A stretch of 64,000 nt of DNA, from positions 96,465,042-96,529,041 of the forward strand of contig NC_133392.1 of assembly GCF_047511655.1 (NCBI RefSeq). The letters run 5' to 3'. Numbering within the stretch: the stretch's first letter is position 1; each line of letters opens with the position of its first letter. Shown here in pieces: positions 24,437 to 37,157 of the stretch. Position numbers and translations under genes: made by a program. This stretch comes from Castor canadensis. Its lineage: Eukaryota > Chordata > Mammalia > Rodentia > Castoridae. The notes beneath the pieces are model-generated. The model saw only the letters and a program-made list of their open reading frames with translations, made no database searches and was not told the DNA's origin.

Positions 24437-24983
24437 TTTTTTAAAAAAATTTTTTTTTCATTTTTCTTTTATTATTCATATGTGCATACAAGGCTTGGTT
24501 CATTTCTCCCCCCTGCCCCCACCCCCTCCCTTACCACCCACTCCACCCCTCCCTCTCCCCCACCCTCAATACCCAGCAGAAACTATTTTGCCCTTATCTC
24601 TAATTTTGTTGTAGAGAGAGTATAAGCAATAATAGGAAGGAACAAGGGTTTTTGCTGGTTGAGATAAGGATAGCTATAAAGGGCATTGACTCACATTGAT
24701 TTCCTGTGCGTGGGTGTTACCTTCTAGGTTAATTCTTTTTGATCTAACCTTTTCTCTAGTTCCTGGTCTCCTTTTCCTATTGGCCTCAGTTGCTTTTAAG
24801 GTATCTGCTTTAGTTTCTCTGCGTTAAGGGCAACAAATGCTAGCTAGTTTTTAGGTGTCTTACCTATCCTCACCCCTCCCTTGTGTGCTCTCGCTTTTAT
24901 CATGTGCTCATAGTCCAATCGCCTTGTTGTGTTTGCCCTTGATCTACTGTCCACATATGAGGGAGAACATACGATTTTTGGTT
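24437..24983 (-). mobile_element. Young LINE-1 3' end, 5'-truncated, antisense
   Basis: After a T/A-rich start, the C-rich block (about 24508-24570) and 3' UTR match the 42-kb and 63-kb copies, extending into the end of ORF2 (CATACGATTTTTGG at about 24969-24982). The match then stops abruptly. I find no clear target-site duplication, perhaps because it inserted into the T/A-rich end of a neighbouring element. Confidence 0.88.
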
Positions 24984-27164
24984 TTCTAAAGAGCTACCTA
25001 TAATGCTGACAAAGTGGCATGTTGAAACTGAGAATAGGTAAGAATTAAGAAAAACTTCTAAGAAATTAAATTAGAAAAGACAATGCTGGATTCTGGCTAG
25101 GAATGACTCATTTAATTTGATTACAGTTCACCTATAAGATAATATTCCAAAATTTTAAAACAATATTTTAAATTAACTTACCTCAGAATCTGCAAGGCTT
25201 CTATCTGTTCATGTTGCTAGAGGTCAGAAGTAATGACAAAAAGATCATATAGGATGAATGATTTTTGACAAAGCATTAGCTCTCTCAAAAATGCAATGAT
25301 AATTTCTATACTCTTTTGGCTAAGATTGAAGTTTCACAAATAACACGCTGTCAAATAAAGCTCAATTCTGATATCCAGGATTACTGTGCTGATGGTAGTG
25401 ATTATTTTTAGGCCAATTTAAGCCAGATATATTTTCATCCAACTTTAATGCATTTTGGTAGTTAAACTACCCTGCATTAACTGAATAAAGTATCTAGATT
25501 TATCAGAGAATTGAATCTTAATGGAAATCTATTGACAAAATAAAGTAATGAATTAGTACACAAGTCAAATCCTCATGGTACAGTGGAGTGTATATTAAAG
25601 TAGGTCATGAATTATAAGATCTGGTTATTTAATAAATCTTGCAATTGATTTCTTTTAGTTCATGAAACCTAAGGGTTGGGCTGTATGTCTCTCATATTTC
25701 TATGCAGCATTAAATTTCCACATTTATGGTTAGAATCAGAAATAAATATTGTTTAGCATATTGCTAAAATATATATTACTATTAATAGAAATATTAATAG
25801 TATTTTTATGAGTTTAACATTATTTGGTTATGATTTTATGATTGACTTCATTTAATTTGATTAACTAAAATGATCCTCAACCCACTTCCTCTCCAAAAAA
25901 GCTGAGGGAGTTAGGACAAGTATAACCGTACCCATTTTACAGACAATGAAGCCAATGCTAAAGAGAGCAACGTCAATGTATCATGAATAAAAACATAAGA
26001 TGCTCAAAGGGGGCTGGAGACCACAGTTTTTATCTCAGTAGGATAAAAGAACTATAAGATTCTTACAAAACATTCTCTTATGAAAGGTACAACAGACATT
26101 GGTCAAATACCATGCTAATTTCTATTAAAATTTCCCATATTTTAAGGGAGGGCTAGATTAACATACACAGAGATTGAAAGGTTTTATTTCAGATATTAAT
26201 ATATGAAAGTGAGAAAATTAGCTATATTTGTTTATTCCTCATGAACTATTTTAGCAAATGCTAAACAAATGATTATTCATTTAAGTTTTTAAATATTTCT
26301 CCTTAGCAAGTCAGACTTGTATTTCAAACAAAATATTAGAACTGAAAATACATATTATTAAAATGTTTACATGGGTAACATTTCATGTTTCCTCCATAAA
26401 ACTTCTAGTTTTGTTCTTTGATTAAAGTAAAGTTTAATCGTATGTATATTTTATTTTAAAACTGATTTATTCACTTAATAAAAATTTACTCAGCCTACTA
26501 ATACTGATAGCTTTTAGATATCTTATAATATTTCTTTGATTCAAAAGAATAAAATTTGTGAGGCTTGTTCAAGATACAATGTAAATAAATACTTTAGAAA
26601 GATCTCCTGTTCTTGAGTTCACGTTATTTAATACAGTATGTTATCAGCTTTGATACAGTTCATAAAATTTGAAATGCAGTGATACAGATAGCATATCACT
26701 TTTATATCAAAAACATTTGATTGTTAACTCTTGAAAATTTTCTACTTATTTCTTGGGATAAAATAATACATTGGAATGAAATATGGGTAGCTGAGGGTAT
26801 CACAAATTAAAACACAGTGAAACTTTTTGTTTATTTCAGCAAGCTCAATTTGGGTAGAAAGTTGAAGACAACATGATTTTCTTTTTTTGGTAGAATCACA
26901 GCAAGTATTAGTGCATAACTGCCACAAGGTTATTAGCATACAGACTGATGGGAAGCTATTTTTGATTTGCTAAAAAGTAAATTTGGGGACAACTTCCTGG
27001 TGTATATTACTCCTTTTTTCAGGAAACTAAAATTATCTTTAAATTCAGAACTTCAAGAACATATAAATTATGTTTTAATTTTACTTTTAAAAAGCTTTAT
27101 GATAATAAATTATTATGATAATAGCTTTTGAAGCGCTGTAACTTTTAAAATCATGAAGTGAACT

Positions 27165-27240
27165 AGAAGGAAAGGGAAGGGAAGAGAGAGAAAGACAGAG
27201 AATGAGAAGGGTAGGGAAATAGAGAAAGGAAAGAGAAAAA
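27165..27240. repeat. Polypurine (GA-rich) tract
   Basis: About 75 bases almost all A or G with GGGAA and GAGA units. Confidence 0.85.
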
Positions 27241-30200
27241 TATCCTGATACCCTAATAAGCAAACTTGCTCCCCCTTGTCTTAAGTTCACTACATCATTT
27301 GGAGCAGTTTCTCAGTCCATGGCAAAAAGAGGCAATTTACAGAATCTACAGATTCCAGTCATTCTCCTGGGAATGCATTCTGGCCTTCCCAAGAACTCGC
27401 CGAAAAGACGAAGCTTGGCAGAACCCATGTGGAAATTCATTTCATCTGTTTTCATTTTATACTGTCTGTCATATATTTTTGATGACTAGCTGGAAAAGAG
27501 AATTGAAGTTGTACCATATGGATTTCTGTTAAATATCATTTTAGCTATCAGTTGTCACACCTGCTATTTGATGGATTTCAGTCAATTGGCACAATTATAT
27601 ATTTTTGCAACCTATATCATTCTCTGATGCCTTATTTATTTTGCAATGAATCCAGTTTATTGAAAATGTATTCAAACATTTAGCACATACCAAATATCTG
27701 TTTCCAACATATTTAAATATTCTCCAGTCTGAATGTATAAGGTATTGACTAATATGTCTGCTTTTTTGCTACAATGAGTGACTGTTTTTCTGGCATAATA
27801 TTGTGACAGCACTGCTGGTTTTCTTTAGAAACAAACAGGTCAGCACATGCCCTTAAATTTGCACACAATTTCAGGAAGTTTAAAGCTTCCTGGTATCTCT
27901 TCATGAGTCCTTCCCAAATTCCCAAGCTCCATCAAACTATAGTCTATCATTTGCCCCCAAAAGTTTGTTACAGCTTCACACCTTTCTCATTTTTATTAAC
28001 TCCCAATATGTGAATATTTATACATAATCTATTCAGTTTATGTCTTAAATAGGGCAATAATATACAAAAAAGAACATCTAAAAAAATGAAATGAGCAATT
28101 TAACTGATTCCTGATGGAGATAGCTTCAGACTATCATTGCATATATTCTTCAGTGAGTTCATAAGTAATATTAGTATAGTATGAACAACCTGCTTTCAAA
28201 AAGGGTTCTTCTTTCTTTGTTATGGATTTTTTGGCTAAATTTTGTCAGATCTGATTAGATAGTTGTAGTGTTTACTCCCTAAAATATCTCACACTGGAAA
28301 TAATAAAATTGCTAGCATCTGACTTTCAAAACCATCAGTGTATATATGACTATATATACATACTAGGTTACTATTACCCACTTCATAAAAATATCTCATC
28401 AACCAGACTTCTGACTGCATAGAATTTTGCCTGAACAGGAACTTCTCAGTGAGATGCTAAACCAAAAATTGCCATATGTATATATTTCAATTTATAATAT
28501 TTTAATTTGTTCAGTCTTCAGCCTTAAATATGTTTAAAACATTTCCCTCTTTATTAAAATATTTTCTAGATTAAGAACTTTAAATACACACTGTCCTAAA
28601 AATATTTTATTGTTTTCTGGACTTCTTGCTATACTTTTATAACCTTTTGTTTGGATTTCCTTGATTGCATAATTTGGTAGAAAAAAGAGACTGCCTTCTG
28701 TTAACAAAGATAACCCCTTTTGAAGTTTTCCTGCCAAATATTTTCAATAGTATGGCAGTTTTCTTCTATGAAAAAATATTTATGTGATTTGTTTATCAAT
28801 ATTCACTTATTAAAATATATTTGAATACACATTTTCTTATATGCAATGTGTTGGGTAATGCAGGCATCTTTTCTAACAGTTGCTACCAACTTTCCTCCTT
28901 TACGTAATAAGTCTCAGTATAAATTAACTGAATTGACAGGTTACCACCCAAACTTCCACTGACAGTTTTTTTTTCCTTTTTAAATATACTACAAATGTTC
29001 TTTTCTCAAGTCAATAGAAAATAGGCATTCTTTATCATCCACAAATAATTACTTAACCGTGCATGAATGAACACATAACAATCAGTTCCCCACCCTCACA
29101 ACCTGAATTTAGAATAAAGCCTGGAAATAGTTTTCATTTTATCATATAATATGGACTTTGACATTTCTATACTTATTCTGCTTAGTCTTTGGTGATGATA
29201 GAAAAAAAAAAGACTGATGTAATCTCCCCAGTATCCCAAATTACATCATAGTTAGTGCCTCTTGAAATGAAAATATACTTCATCAATCTACTCTGTGAGG
29301 TTTTATATTTTGTGTTGTGACAAAGTATTTGGGGAGTGAAAATGACAGATGTAAGGTACATTAGCAAAATGAATAGTCCCTTCTTCCCAGTAGATGAAGC
29401 ATTTTTATCACCACAATTTATCATAAACTAGATGGTGATTTAGGAGAAAGCATTTGAACTGCAGTATGAATTGCAAAGGAAGCTAGCAAATTTGAAATTA
29501 TGACTATGAAACTGGTAAGCAGAAGCTTTTTGACTTACAGGCATTGAAAGAAAATTTGCTACTGATTTTAATATTTTGAAATTAAATGGCATCACTTAAA
29601 AGGTGGAGAAGTGAAAAAATATACAGTTCTCAGAATATTTCAGTCAAAAGTTAGGGAAGAAGGAAGATCAACTCTGATTTAGTATTGCTTATGTTTTTCA
29701 CTCAGAGTTGCATTTTTTGAGGGAGTTTGCAAATATTGACTGAATGGAAGAATATATCATTGATAATTTCCATTGCTTCCCTTTAAACATTTTAGGAATA
29801 AGTGCAAATCTAAGTTCAAATTCCAAATGCTTGAAATGCAGAGAAATTTTGATTAACTCTATTTTTCTTAATATGATTTTTATTTTTAAGAGCTGGTGAG
29901 ATTTAGGAAGTGTTATTTTAAGTCCACATGTGTCCAAATGGACCTCTAGAAATAAGTATGTATGATGATTTCTGAGAAATGCCTAAATTACAGAAAGGAT
30001 GCCTCCTTTGATAGGAATGATAGTCAATCCTTGTCTTTCCTGACTTCATTACACATGACAAATCTCTACTACTAAGCTCTGAGAATGAAGAACTAAGACT
30101 CAGCCCAGAGATGTGGGTACTCACACTTTTTATTGTGACAATTAGTGTACAATTTGAGTACAGTGCAGACATGCTGAAATAAATTATATTTAATATACTA

Positions 30201-30669
30201 TGAGAGAAATGAGAACGGTGTCTCTCAATCTGTGAGAAATCTTCAAGGAATGTTGCAAAGAGCAGGATATCTGCAGAAGACGGGTGGCAAGACATGGAAG
30301 TTTCCCCAAAGTGAACCTAACTCTGCCCCTGCCCAAGTTGGAAAGGTGATCTAGCCTGAGAGGAGACTTCCATTCTGACCAGGCAGAACATTAGAATTGC
30401 TGCATGAGTGCTGCCCAGTGGCAGCATTAGAAGAGATCTGTTGGCAGAAAGGATCCTGGCAAAGTTCAGGAGAAATCTAAAAATGTTCACACCAAGGCAG
30501 ACATTGTCTTATTCAGCCTTTGCACATTACTATGACAGAATATGATGTAAGAGGTGGCACAGTTGGTAAGCTCTCTAAAAAAATAGGGAAGAAAAATCTG
30601 GGAAGGGCACTTAACACAGTCCAAAGCTTAAGTTTGTTGACTTATCAATAGAAGTCAAACACATACAGA

Positions 30670-30673
30670 CACA

Positions 30674-30709
<36 letters not shown>
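30670..30709. repeat. (CA)n microsatellite
   Basis: About 16 uninterrupted CA units after imperfect ones. Confidence 0.95.
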
Positions 30710-30713
<4 letters not shown>

Positions 30714-31229
30714 GGTATCTTCTGGGGAAAGGGGGATCTAGGACAAGAGCTCAAAATGATAATCTGTCTTCTATTGATCTTTTCAGTCCTAAAATTTTAC
30801 TCTAAAAGATTGACTCCTTCATATCTTGACATCAAAGTTTAAATATCTTGCCATTAGCTAATATAATAATGCATATTATTAATATTATTACATGGTATAG
30901 TAATGCCATTAGATCAGATGTAGAAAACGTTGGTTGATGTTTGGGAGAGGGCCTTAGTAAAGGGAACAAATCAAATGACAAAAGTACAGTAGATTAAGTC
31001 AGAATGGAGACCAAATTTACCTACTTCATAATATTATCTACTATCATCTTAAATATAATCTTTCTGCTAAATTCTATTTCTTTATACAAGGCAAATTTTG
31101 CATTTAAAATTGAGTTTTCAATTTCTTATTAAACAAGTTTATTATCAAAAGGGAGTTACTTGGAAATATTCTACATTACTACTGGAATGACTATTTGGAA
31201 ATAAGGGTGAACATTTGCCACCATTATGA

Positions 31230-31420
31230 AAATTATTACATGCAGGAATTGTATTTGGAATCCATTATCTCATTTAACACTTTTAGCAAAACAATAAGGT
31301 TGCTATAGTCTTTATATGCCCCTCAAAAAAATCAAAATTCAGTTGCCCAAGGCCACAGAACTCAAATAAGACTTTGTAAATGCAAAGCTAGTGCTCATTC
31401 TTAACCACTAGATGTGAATG
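31230..31420 (-). mobile_element. MIR SINE relic, antisense
   Basis: CCATTATCTCATTTAACACT, CAGTTGCCCAAGGCCACAG and CTCATTCTTAACCACTAGAT follow the antisense MIR pattern. Confidence 0.6.
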
Positions 31421-31506
31421 CATGGCTCCTAGAAGGCACATGTCAATAACTGGCCTTGGGTGTAACACCTCTGTGCCATAAAGATAATTATTTCAATGTT
31501 TTTGAA

Positions 31507-31895
31507 TGTTGCTTTGGTTTGAATGATCCCTCCAAAATTCATGTTTAAACTTAATTGCCATTGATTGTAACAGTATGGAAAGGTGGAGCCTTTAAGAAGT
31601 GATTGGGCCATGAGCATTCTACTCTCATGAATGGAGTAATGTTCCTAGCTTATTAAAAGGAGAGTGGCCCCATTTCCCAAGAAACACACTCTCACATGCT
31701 CTCTCACCATGAAGTGCCTTTCACCATGTTGTAATACAGCATAATGGTTATCACCTGTTGTGACCCATACTTCTTAGACTTCCCAACCTCCAGAATTATG
31801 AGTCAAACAAAGTTTCTGTTTTCTTTTGTTTTATTTTTACAACTTACTCAGTCTGTGGTATTCTTTTATAACAGTAGAAAATAAACTAAGACACA
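31507..31895 (+). mobile_element. MaLR-type solo LTR (MST/MLT1-like)
   Basis: It has the MaLR hallmarks in order: TTTGGTTTGAATGATCCCTCC, AAAATTCATGTTTAAACTTA, GGTGGAGCCTTTAAGAAGTG, GGGCCATGAGC...CTCATGAATGG, CATGTT(G), CTTCCCAACCTCCAGAATTA, and a CAGTCTGTGGTATTCTTTTA...AACTAAGACACA end. It starts TG and ends CA. No internal retroviral sequence adjoins it, so it is a solo LTR. Confidence 0.85.
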
Positions 31896-32158
31896 GGTGA
31901 TTCTAAACTTCCTATACAACCATTTCAAATTTCCTTGTCAAGAAGTAGTAACACTGCTTTTTTAAGTATTTGCAAGGATTATTAATTTATTTAGAAAATA
32001 TCTGAATGTACTCCTATAGAAATGTATAACTAATTTCCTTCTAATTCTATACTTTTATAAAAAGTTAGCTCTTAAAAATGTATGTTAGGATAGTAATATT
32101 AACAGCATTTCTTGAAGTTTTATGGGACACAATGAGCTGGTATTCATAAAGCACATTG

Positions 32159-32172
32159 TAGGTCCTACTTTA
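32159..32172. repeat. Target-site duplication, left (L1 32173-32507)
   Basis: TAGGTCCTACTTTA, identical to 32508-32521. Confidence 0.93.
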
Positions 32173-32507
32173 TTTTTTTCTTTTTTTTTTCCTTTTTCTT
32201 TTATTATTCATATGTGCATACAAGGCTTGGTTCATTTCTCCCCCCTGCCCCCACCCCCTCCCTTACCACCCACTCTGCCCCCTCCCTCTCCCCCCCCTCA
32301 ATACCCGGCAGAAACTATTTTGCCCTTATCTCTAATTTTGTTGTAGAGAGAGTATAAGCAATAATAGGAAGGAACAAGGGTTTTTGCTGGTTGAGATAAG
32401 GATAGCTATACAGGGCATTGACTCACATTGATTTCCTGTGCGTGGGTGTTACCTTCTAGGTTAATTCTTTTTGATCTAACCTTTTCTCTAGTACCTGTTC
32501 CCCCTTT
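32173..32507 (-). mobile_element. Young LINE-1 3' end, 5'-truncated, with 14-bp target-site duplication
   Basis: This 335-base antisense fragment has a T-rich tail at the left, then the same C-rich block and 3' UTR as the 42-kb L1. It stops within the 3' UTR. It is flanked by TAGGTCCTACTTTA at 32159-32172 and 32508-32521, a perfect 14-bp duplication. Perfect flanks suggest a recent insertion by target-primed reverse transcription with strong 5' truncation. Confidence 0.95.
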
Positions 32508-32521
32508 TAGGTCCTACTTTA
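32508..32521. repeat. Target-site duplication, right (L1 32173-32507)
   Basis: TAGGTCCTACTTTA, identical to 32159-32172. Confidence 0.93.
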
Positions 32522-33059
32522 AAGGTATTTAATTTAAAGAAAATATAGATTCCAATAAAAAGATCAGGTATGAAATTTGTTAAACTTCAAGCAAGTTGTT
32601 CTTCATGTGTGATCAGTTGTGGGACATACATTGGATTAAAAAACAGCCTGGTTCGTTGTAATTCAACTGTACTTGAATAGTTAAATGAAAGACAAATTAT
32701 CTACTTAACATCAGCCTAAAGAAAACACAACAAAAATTACCAAGCATAAATGCTATATTTTCCATAATTTATAATACTTGCTGGCTCCCTTCCAAGTGGA
32801 TATGGCCATAAGTCTTTTAAGAATTTTAGGGAGAGTAAGTACTAGAGGTCAACAGCATAGGAAAAAGAAGTTACATGGGTGATTTTAATAGCTCTATACT
32901 AAAGAGTCACTTTAATTTATAGCAAGCTTCAGGTATTCACACTACATTGTTTATATTTTATTGTTTTATTATTAAATGTTAGATACTAAAGAAAATCCAT
33001 GTATGCTTATATACAAATTATAACACATAATTATAAACAAGGAGCCTCCATATGAATAT
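32522..33059. other. Intergenic DNA, nothing recognised
   Basis: AT-rich, no gene or element supported. Confidence 0.6.
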
Positions 33060-33630
33060 TCTTTTATTTGTGTGATTTTTGTCTCTAATCCAGAAGCAGC
33101 TGTTACCCTGAATTTTTTGTATGTAAATCTTTTGCATTTTATGATTTCATACACATCTATTTATGCTAGCACAAAAAAGTTGTTTCAGAGATTTACACAA
33201 ATGACATTATGCTTTATGTTATCTTCTGTAGTTTATTTTTTCTCATTCCATTATTTCCAAAACTTATCTTCGTTCCTTTTTTGTTTCTTTTTTTAAATCT
33301 CTTTTCATTACTTAAAATATTACATTATATGAATATAACTATTCATTAATACATAAATATTCATGTAGATGGTAATGTTTTGTTTTCCTCTGTTCTGTTT
33401 GCTTCTGTTTTGTTTTTATTTTTGTTTTTTGCTTTTGATATTACAAACAGATGCTTTGATCCTTTTTTGTTTTTTTCTCCCAGGACACATGTATATGAGC
33501 CTCTTGATTTCTATAGCTAGACATAGAACTGTGCGTGATAGTTACTTTTTTTTCTAAATGGATATGCCAAAATATAAAATTTTACTTGACCCAAATCCAC
33601 ACTAACACTGGCACTATCAGGTTTCTTACT
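33060..33630 (-). mobile_element. Probable old LINE-1 ORF2 3'-region relic, antisense
   Basis: T-rich + strand with scattered L1-like antisense phrases (ACACAAATGACATTATGCTT, ATATGCCAAAATATAAAATT, ACCCAAATCCACACTAACAC). It is strongly diverged, and this is a tentative call. Confidence 0.35.
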
Positions 33631-33674
33631 TGCTAATGGGAGAAACCATACAGTTGTTTTTTAAAAATTCTATT

Positions 33675-33800
33675 GAAAGCCTGTCGAGGTGTTTCACACC
33701 TGTAATCCCAGCACTAGAGAGAAGCTGAGGCAAGAGGATTAAGAGTTTGGCCAGCTAGGGCAACTTAGTGGGACCCTACCTCAAAATAAAAAAATAAAAC
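33675..33800 (+). mobile_element. B1-type (7SL-derived) SINE monomer
   Basis: GAGGTGTTTCACACCTGTAA TCCCAGCACT, GAAGCTGAGGCAAGAGGATT and CTAGGGCAACTTAGTGGGAC CCTACCTCAAAATAAA. This is a classic 7SL monomer with an A-rich tail and no ID unit. Confidence 0.85.
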
Positions 33801-34289
33801 TCCACTGAGATTTGATTTAAAATTTTATTAAATTTATACATCAGTTTTCTGGTTTCATATCTTTTATTTTGAACCAGGAAGGCCTGTTTTTCCCTTTTTT
33901 CCAACTTAAAGATTTCTTATGGAGGTCTTCCACTGAGGCAGGCTACCTGGTACTCTGTGATGATCAGCATGGCAGACTCTATAGGAACATGACTGTTCCC
34001 ACCTCATCTTAGGATTAGAGTAGACTTGGAAGAAATTTCAAAGTAAACCATGCTGCATTGATAGAAGATGACCGAGGCTTTCAGCAGACAGAGGCAATGG
34101 TCTGGGAAAGGCCTCTGAATCAGAGAAACAATGCTGTGCATGGAAGGAATCTTCTATTACAATTTGTGTGTGATGAAGAATTTAACCTTAAGAAAAAGTT
34201 ATGTCCTTCCTTCCTAAAAGATAACTCCTAAATCTTGAAATGTTCTGCACAATATAAGTGTCTTTTTTTAAAACCTGGAGACCTTAGGC

Positions 34290-34720
34290 CACATCAAATA
34301 GTCAATGCTAGCCATGTACTTTATGATGAAGACTTTGGGTCAGACATTATTAGGTTGACATCTGCACATGCTAGAGAGGCTACTCAGTGATGTAGGAGGC
34401 CAATCATGTCTATGTTACCAAATTCCCAAAAAGCTCTGACATCAATTTAAAGGTGAGCTTACCTAGTTGGTAATGCTCCAAACATACTTACACACTTGCC
34501 AGAAAAGCCAACACTACCTATTTCTCACTGGAAATGGACAATTAGAATTGCACTTGGCTCCCCTTTTGGAACATTCCTGGAGTTGGTCTTGTGTGTCTCT
34601 TCCTGTGGCTGATTGTAGTCTCTATCCTTTCATGGTAATACACTAGAACCACGAGTTTAGCAGCTTTTGGTGAATTCTGGGAGTCATTTTAGTAAATTAT
34701 CAAATCTAAGTATAGGCTTG
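34290..34720 (+). mobile_element. Ancient retroelement 3' end or LTR, class uncertain
   Basis: ATCAATCATGTCTATGTTACC-type wording (CAATCATGTCTATGTTACCA AATTCCCAAAAAGCTCTGAC) and the end TATCCTTTCATGGTAATACA CTAGAACCACGAGTTTAGC recall old mammalian LTR/L1 3' ends with a TGTAATAAA-like signal. I cannot assign a family. Confidence 0.35.
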
Positions 34721-35109
34721 GGAATACCTGAATTCTTCAGGTGATATGAAAAATGAAGGATATCTTGAAGACTATTCCCTAACTTTGTACTTGATAATGG
34801 CATAATTTATCTTCATGGTGCCCTATTCTTTTACCATAGCCTAGGTCCCCTTTCAGGAAATGCCACATGGAAATGTGTGACAGACAGCCCTAACAAGACA
34901 AATAACATGTTCAACTTTCGAAAATGAATCCAATTCATGTGTATTTGTATATACTTACATCTATCTGCCTATTATTGCACGCTTATCTTTCCTTTTAAAG
35001 TACTAACTCCAGAAAGTAATAATCATGTGTGTTTACAGTCTGTATTAATTATCAGTCAAAACTGATGGGTTTATTACCTGATTCATTGATTTGGTCATTT
35101 TCTAAATAT

Positions 35110-35960
35110 TTATTGAGAGTTTACTTTAAGCTAGTAGAGATAAAGTTCTTACTCTCCTGGCTCTTATAATCAGGAAATACAGAATAAATGATTCTCAGAT
35201 GGTATAAAGGTGGTAGAGAAAAGTAAAGTAGTAAAGATATAAAGGGAGTGACAAATTTAGGACAATGGTTTTTAAATAAGGTTGTCAGAAAAAGCCTCAT
35301 CTTAAGGTGGCCTTTAATCACATACCTGAAGTACAAAAGCAATGTGCCAATGCTGAGTGGGTGACTCAGATAGACAAAGACATGTGAAAACAAAGGGGGC
35401 AGGGACATTTTTCACACAATGGACTTACAAGTAGTAAATCTCTGAGGAGACCAGCACTAGCGCTAGTGGAGGTAAACTGAGGCAAGAGGAAATACAGGAG
35501 GTGAAGTTAGAGTGGCAGAGAGGAGTACAGTTTACGTAGGGCCCTGTGGGTCAGTGGAATAGCTCTGGCTTCGATTTTGAATGAACATCGATTGTCATGG
35601 GGTGGTTTTAAGCAGAGAACTATCATATCATCATATGACGTTTTAAAAGGATCACTCTGATGCTGTGTTGAGCAGGGTCTATACTAGGGCTAAGATGGGA
35701 GCAGAAAGTCCAGTTATGAAACTAATTCAGAAATCCATGAGATTTATGCTTGTGGCTAGGACCAGGGTCAAAGTGGTGGTGCCAGTGAGAAGTGATTCTG
35801 AATAGATGGGAAGGCAGAGCTCACAGAATCTGCTAACGGGTTTTATTGGGTGGGAGTAATGGAAGTCAAAGGTGATTGACAGGATTGTGTCCCAAGTAGC
35901 AGGGTAGAATTGCCACAAACTTAAATGTAGAAGTTGAAGCATTTCAATTTCAGGTTGTTT
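35110..35960 (+). mobile_element. Ancient mammalian interspersed repeat (class not certain)
   Basis: Phrases TTTATTGAGAGTTTACTTTA, TAGGGCCCTGTGGGTCAGTG, GGTTTTAAGCAGAGAACTAT, AAAAGGATCACTCTGATGC and GAGCAGAAAGTCCAGTTATG recall a common, very old mammalian repeat whose name I cannot give. Shorter relatives lie at 10880-11160 (antisense), 49790-50030, 55270-55600 (antisense) and 61600-61945. Confidence 0.5.
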
Positions 35961-36849
35961 CTATTTAGAGTTTTTTGTTTTGTGTGGGGATTTTTGTCTT
36001 TGATGAATAGTGAAAAGAAGCAGAGAATTTTAGCTTTGGAAAATATTTTATATATTTAAACAGCAAAGCCAAATGAGTGGTACTAGGTGATGGGGATAAG
36101 GTTTAAGCATAACCACCAATTCATAAACTTTGCCAGGCTCCCAACTGTCTTGTTCCCTGTGACACCCCATCACCTTTCAGAATGTGTTGCTTCAAGGTAC
36201 TCAATAAATATTCAAAGACACGAAGGGACAGGGTTTGGTTATAACATTTTAAATTCTGCCATAGTTTGCTCTAAGAGAGCTGTGTAGCAAGAGCACTTGA
36301 GGATGGAGTCAGGAATTTCCTCGGACTACAACTTCAGAACTAGTCATTTTTGACCTCTACACATTAAAAAGCACATTTCCTATAACGTACTTGATTTTAA
36401 GCAATAGTGATATCCATGTGAGTCAGTTAGAATGTTAGTCAGAAAACAAAACTCTACAGAAGTAAATGTGTTAAGTTGAAAAAAATGGTTTACTTAATAA
36501 AGTACCAGATCATTTTGTGTAAAACAGTAACTCTGATAGTTCCAAAATTTAAATTCAGATATTTTATGATACTAATTGACCAAGATATTTGGCTACTTCT
36601 TGAGGCCACTCCTGGTTAGAGGAAGTTTATTTTCCTGTTGCTGTGACAGGAAAAGGTGGATCTACTTCATCAAAATGCAGTACCAAATTGTTAGTACACA
36701 AGCTAAAAAGGAGGAGTCAATTAGTATTATGGCCTTTTCAGTGTTATATATCTATACACACAAAACTGTGTGTGTTCATGTGTGTGTCCACAGATCTATT
36801 GTTATGGATCATGACTAAATAAATTTTAAATTTTTCAAATGACAGTGAA

Positions 36850-36935
36850 ACCACAGGCTTTGAGATGGGATCTAGACACTGCCACTCATGAATAAATCAT
36901 TTTGGACATGTTTTATTCCTGCTAAGCCTCAACTC
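36850..36935 (+). mobile_element. Possible MIR SINE relic
   Basis: CAGGCTTTGAGATGGGATCT AGACACTGCCACTCATGA fits the 5' half of MIR. Confidence 0.45.
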
Positions 36936-36949
36936 TGCTTTTTTACTGC

Positions 36950-37157
36950 TTTTTTCAATTTTATTGAAATATAATTAACTAATAAAGCTCATATATATTT
37001 AAGCTATACACCATGATGTTTTGATATATATAGTGAAATGTTTAATTCTATTAAATAAATTAGCACATCCATCACCATACCTGATCACCTTTTTTGTGTG
37101 TGTCTGTGGTGAGAATACTAAAAATTACTCCAGGTTAATTTCAAATATGTAATTGAT
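36950..37157 (-). mobile_element. Old LINE-1 3' end, left part (split by a Tigger)
   Basis: TTTTATTGAAATATAATTAAC through GCACATCCATCACCATACC is the antisense of an old mammalian L1 3' end. It continues at 37423-37790 after the inserted MER2-like element. Confidence 0.7.

Larger units (their letters stand above)
24984..31229. other. 6.2 kb of AT-rich intergenic DNA, almost element-free
   Basis: Only the purine tract at 27165 and the CA repeat at 30670 stand out. A faint MIR-like phrase lies at about 25925-25970. The 125-codon minus-strand frame at 29918-30295 has no recognisable domain or splice sites. Confidence 0.6.

Noticed and set aside
24420..24614. Pro-rich frames at 24420, 32122 and 42279 taken as related genes
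   Set aside because: All three are the same C-rich L1 3' UTR tract read in the antisense direction.
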